16,408 bases of DNA from DAOMFM01 sp035429825 (GTDB lineage Bacteria; Acidobacteriota; Blastocatellia; UBA7656; JADIYM01), in NCBI GenBank assembly GCA_044224215.1, contig JBGAKX010000101.1, positions 1 to 16,408 on the forward strand, written 5' to 3'. The number at the start of each line of letters is the position of its first letter. Position 1 is the first letter of the stretch. This document shows, in pieces, positions 15,214-16,408 of this stretch. Position numbers and translations under genes: made by a program. Under the pieces are notes generated by a model that saw nothing but the letters and a program-made list of their open reading frames with translations, had not been told where the DNA came from and made no database searches.

Positions 15214-16386
15214 ATGCCACAGATCGACAAGCTATTCGAGGAGATGCGCGACCGCGGCGCGTCGGACCTCCACCTCGTGGTGGGACGGCCGCCGATGTTC
15301 CGGCTGAGCGGCGACCTCGTCGAGTCGAGCCATCCCCAGCTGACGAGCGACGCCGTCAAGGACCTGCTGTACGCCATCCTGTCGCCGGCCCAGAAGCAGC
15401 ACGTCGAGTCGAACCTCGATCTCGACTTTGCGTACGAGGTGCCCGAGCTCGCGCGGTTCCGCGCGAACATCCTCCACCAGTACCGCGGCCTTGGCGGCGT
15501 GTTCCGGCTGATTCCGACGACGATCCTCACCCTCGACGAGCTCGGCATGCCGCCGGCCGTCCGAAAGCTCGCCGAGGCGAACTCGGGACTGGTGCTCGTT
15601 ACCGGCCCGACCGGATCCGGCAAGTCGACCACGCTCGCGGCGATGATCGACTACATCAACCGGACGCGCGAGGAGCACATCCTCACGATCGAGGATCCGC
15701 TCGAGTTCATCCACCTCGCAAAGAAATGCCTGATCACGCAGCGCGAAGTCGGCGCGCACACCAACGACTTTGCGAGCGCGCTGCGCGTCGCCGGCCGCCA
15801 GGACCCGAATATCATTCTGGTCGGCGAGATGCGCGACCTCGAGACGATCTCGCTCGCGCTGACGTCCGCCGCGTGCGGTCTGCTCGTGTTCGGAACGCTG
15901 CACACAAACAGCGCGATCAAGACCGTCGACCGCATCATCGACGCATACCCGCCCGAGGAGCAGAACCAGGTCCGCGCACTGTTGTCGGATTCGCTGCACG
16001 GCGTCGTGGCGCAGCAGCTGGTGAAGACGCCCGACGGCAAGCGCTGCGCGGCGGTCGAGATTCTGATCGGCGGCAAGGCGCTCGGGAACATCATCCGAGA
16101 AGGCAAGACGTCGATGATCCCGTCCTACATGCAGTCGGGATCCGGCGAGGGAATGCAGACGATGGACCAGGCGCTTCTGGCGCTCGTGCAGGCCGGCAAG
16201 ATCTCGGCCACCGACGCCGCCGCCAAGGCGACCGACAAGGCGTCGTTCGAGCGGCTCGCCGCCGGAGGCGGTGCGGGCGCAGCGGGCGCACCCGGGGTAC
16301 CGCCGCCGCCGGGACCGCCGCAGCGTCCCGGCGCACCGGCGCCGTTCCCGCCGCCGTCCCGGCCGCCGTTCCTCAAGCGCTCGTAG
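15214..16386 (+). CDS. pilT: Type IV pilus retraction ATPase PilT
   Basis: 390 residues from ATG 15214, with GAGGAA at 15203-15208. The N-terminal PAS-like domain begins with RGASDLHLVVGRPP (14-27). The RecA-like domain has Walker A GPTGSGKST (131-139), the Asp box IEDPLEF, Walker B VGEMRDLET (G204, E205) and a His box reading CGLLVFGTLHTNSA, in which the first conserved His is Leu223 while His230 is kept. PilT hexamers power pilin disassembly, giving twitching motility, surface sensing and DNA uptake. The last about 45 residues are Gly/Ala- then Pro-rich, an unusual tail in place of the typical short end; the AIRAGLES-type motif is not seen. It lies directly downstream of the WD40-PilT gene, as pilU and pilT paralogues often pair. 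Confidence 0.95.
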   Translation: MPQIDKLFEEMRDRGASDLHLVVGRPPMFRLSGDLVESSHPQLTSDAVKDLLYAILSPAQKQHVESNLDLDFAYEVPELARFRANILHQYRGLGGVFRLIPTTILTLDELGMPPAVRKLAEANSGLVLVTGPTGSGKSTTLAAMIDYINRTREEHILTIEDPLEFIHLAKKCLITQREVGAHTNDFASALRVAGRQDPNIILVGEMRDLETISLALTSAACGLLVFGTLHTNSAIKTVDRIIDAYPPEEQNQVRALLSDSLHGVVAQQLVKTPDGKRCAAVEILIGGKALGNIIREGKTSMIPSYMQSGSGEGMQTMDQALLALVQAGKISATDAAAKATDKASFERLAAGGGAGAAGAPGVPPPPGPPQRPGAPAPFPPPSRPPFLKRS

Positions 16387-16408
16387 CCGCTACTCATTGC
16401 AAGCCAGG

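Noticed and set aside
15184..16408. Continuation of the WD40-PilT frame through pilT as a real fusion or overprinted gene
   Set aside because: It is open only because of the 52-bp duplication. The translated sequence is an Arg/Ala-rich out-of-phase shadow of pilT.

Overview
The window is a 16.4 kb, GC-rich stretch of a bacterial chromosome with housekeeping and cell-envelope genes. Type IV pilus ATPases, secreted proteins with N-terminal signal sequences, a CdaA/YbbR pair and a type I glutamine synthetase with an adenylylation-site tyrosine suggest a free-living bacterium, probably diderm. Acidobacteriota, Planctomycetota or a related candidate phylum would fit, but no marker here fixes the phylum. 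No phage, integrase, transposase or CRISPR is visible.

Layout. (1) 1-1522, minus: a large glycosyltransferase, cut by the window edge, joining a GT2 domain to a polytopic membrane domain. (2) 1553-1710: a cluster of 41-bp repeats plus an inverted copy. (3) 1804-4632, plus: a secreted M28 metallopeptidase fused to a TolB-like propeller, with a dispersed repeat in the linker. (4) 4675-4821: tRNA-Asn with its promoter and a hairpin terminator. (5) 4945-5970, plus: an exported acidic protein with calcium-binding-type Asp repeats and an Asn/Gly tail. (6) 6021-9336, minus: typA and glnA, separated by a strong hairpin terminator; glnA carries two compensating indels. (7) 9591-9995, plus: a small Nudix hydrolase. 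(8) 10000-11903, minus: cdaA then ybbR, the c-di-AMP synthase and its membrane partner. (9) 12137-12220, plus: tRNA-Leu. (10) 12303-16386, plus: two pilus-retraction-type ATPases, the first with a seven-bladed WD40 propeller and an unrecognised middle region ahead of its PilT domain, the second a more ordinary PilT with a proline-rich tail.

The most notable item is the WD40-PilT fusion next to pilT. Each of the two ATPases has lost one of the two His-box histidines, and a different one in each, which would fit a hetero-oligomeric motor. A 52-bp tandem duplication near the 3' end of the fusion gene shifts its frame and removes its stop, so the recorded reading frame runs on through pilT in the wrong phase. 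With the glnA indels, this means sequence accuracy should be checked before any biological reading of the disrupted genes.

At least three families of palindromic or tandem repeats fill the gaps between genes. One (core CCGCAGAT/ATCTGCGG) occurs at four intergenic sites, where it forms terminator-like hairpins, and once inside a coding region at a domain junction.
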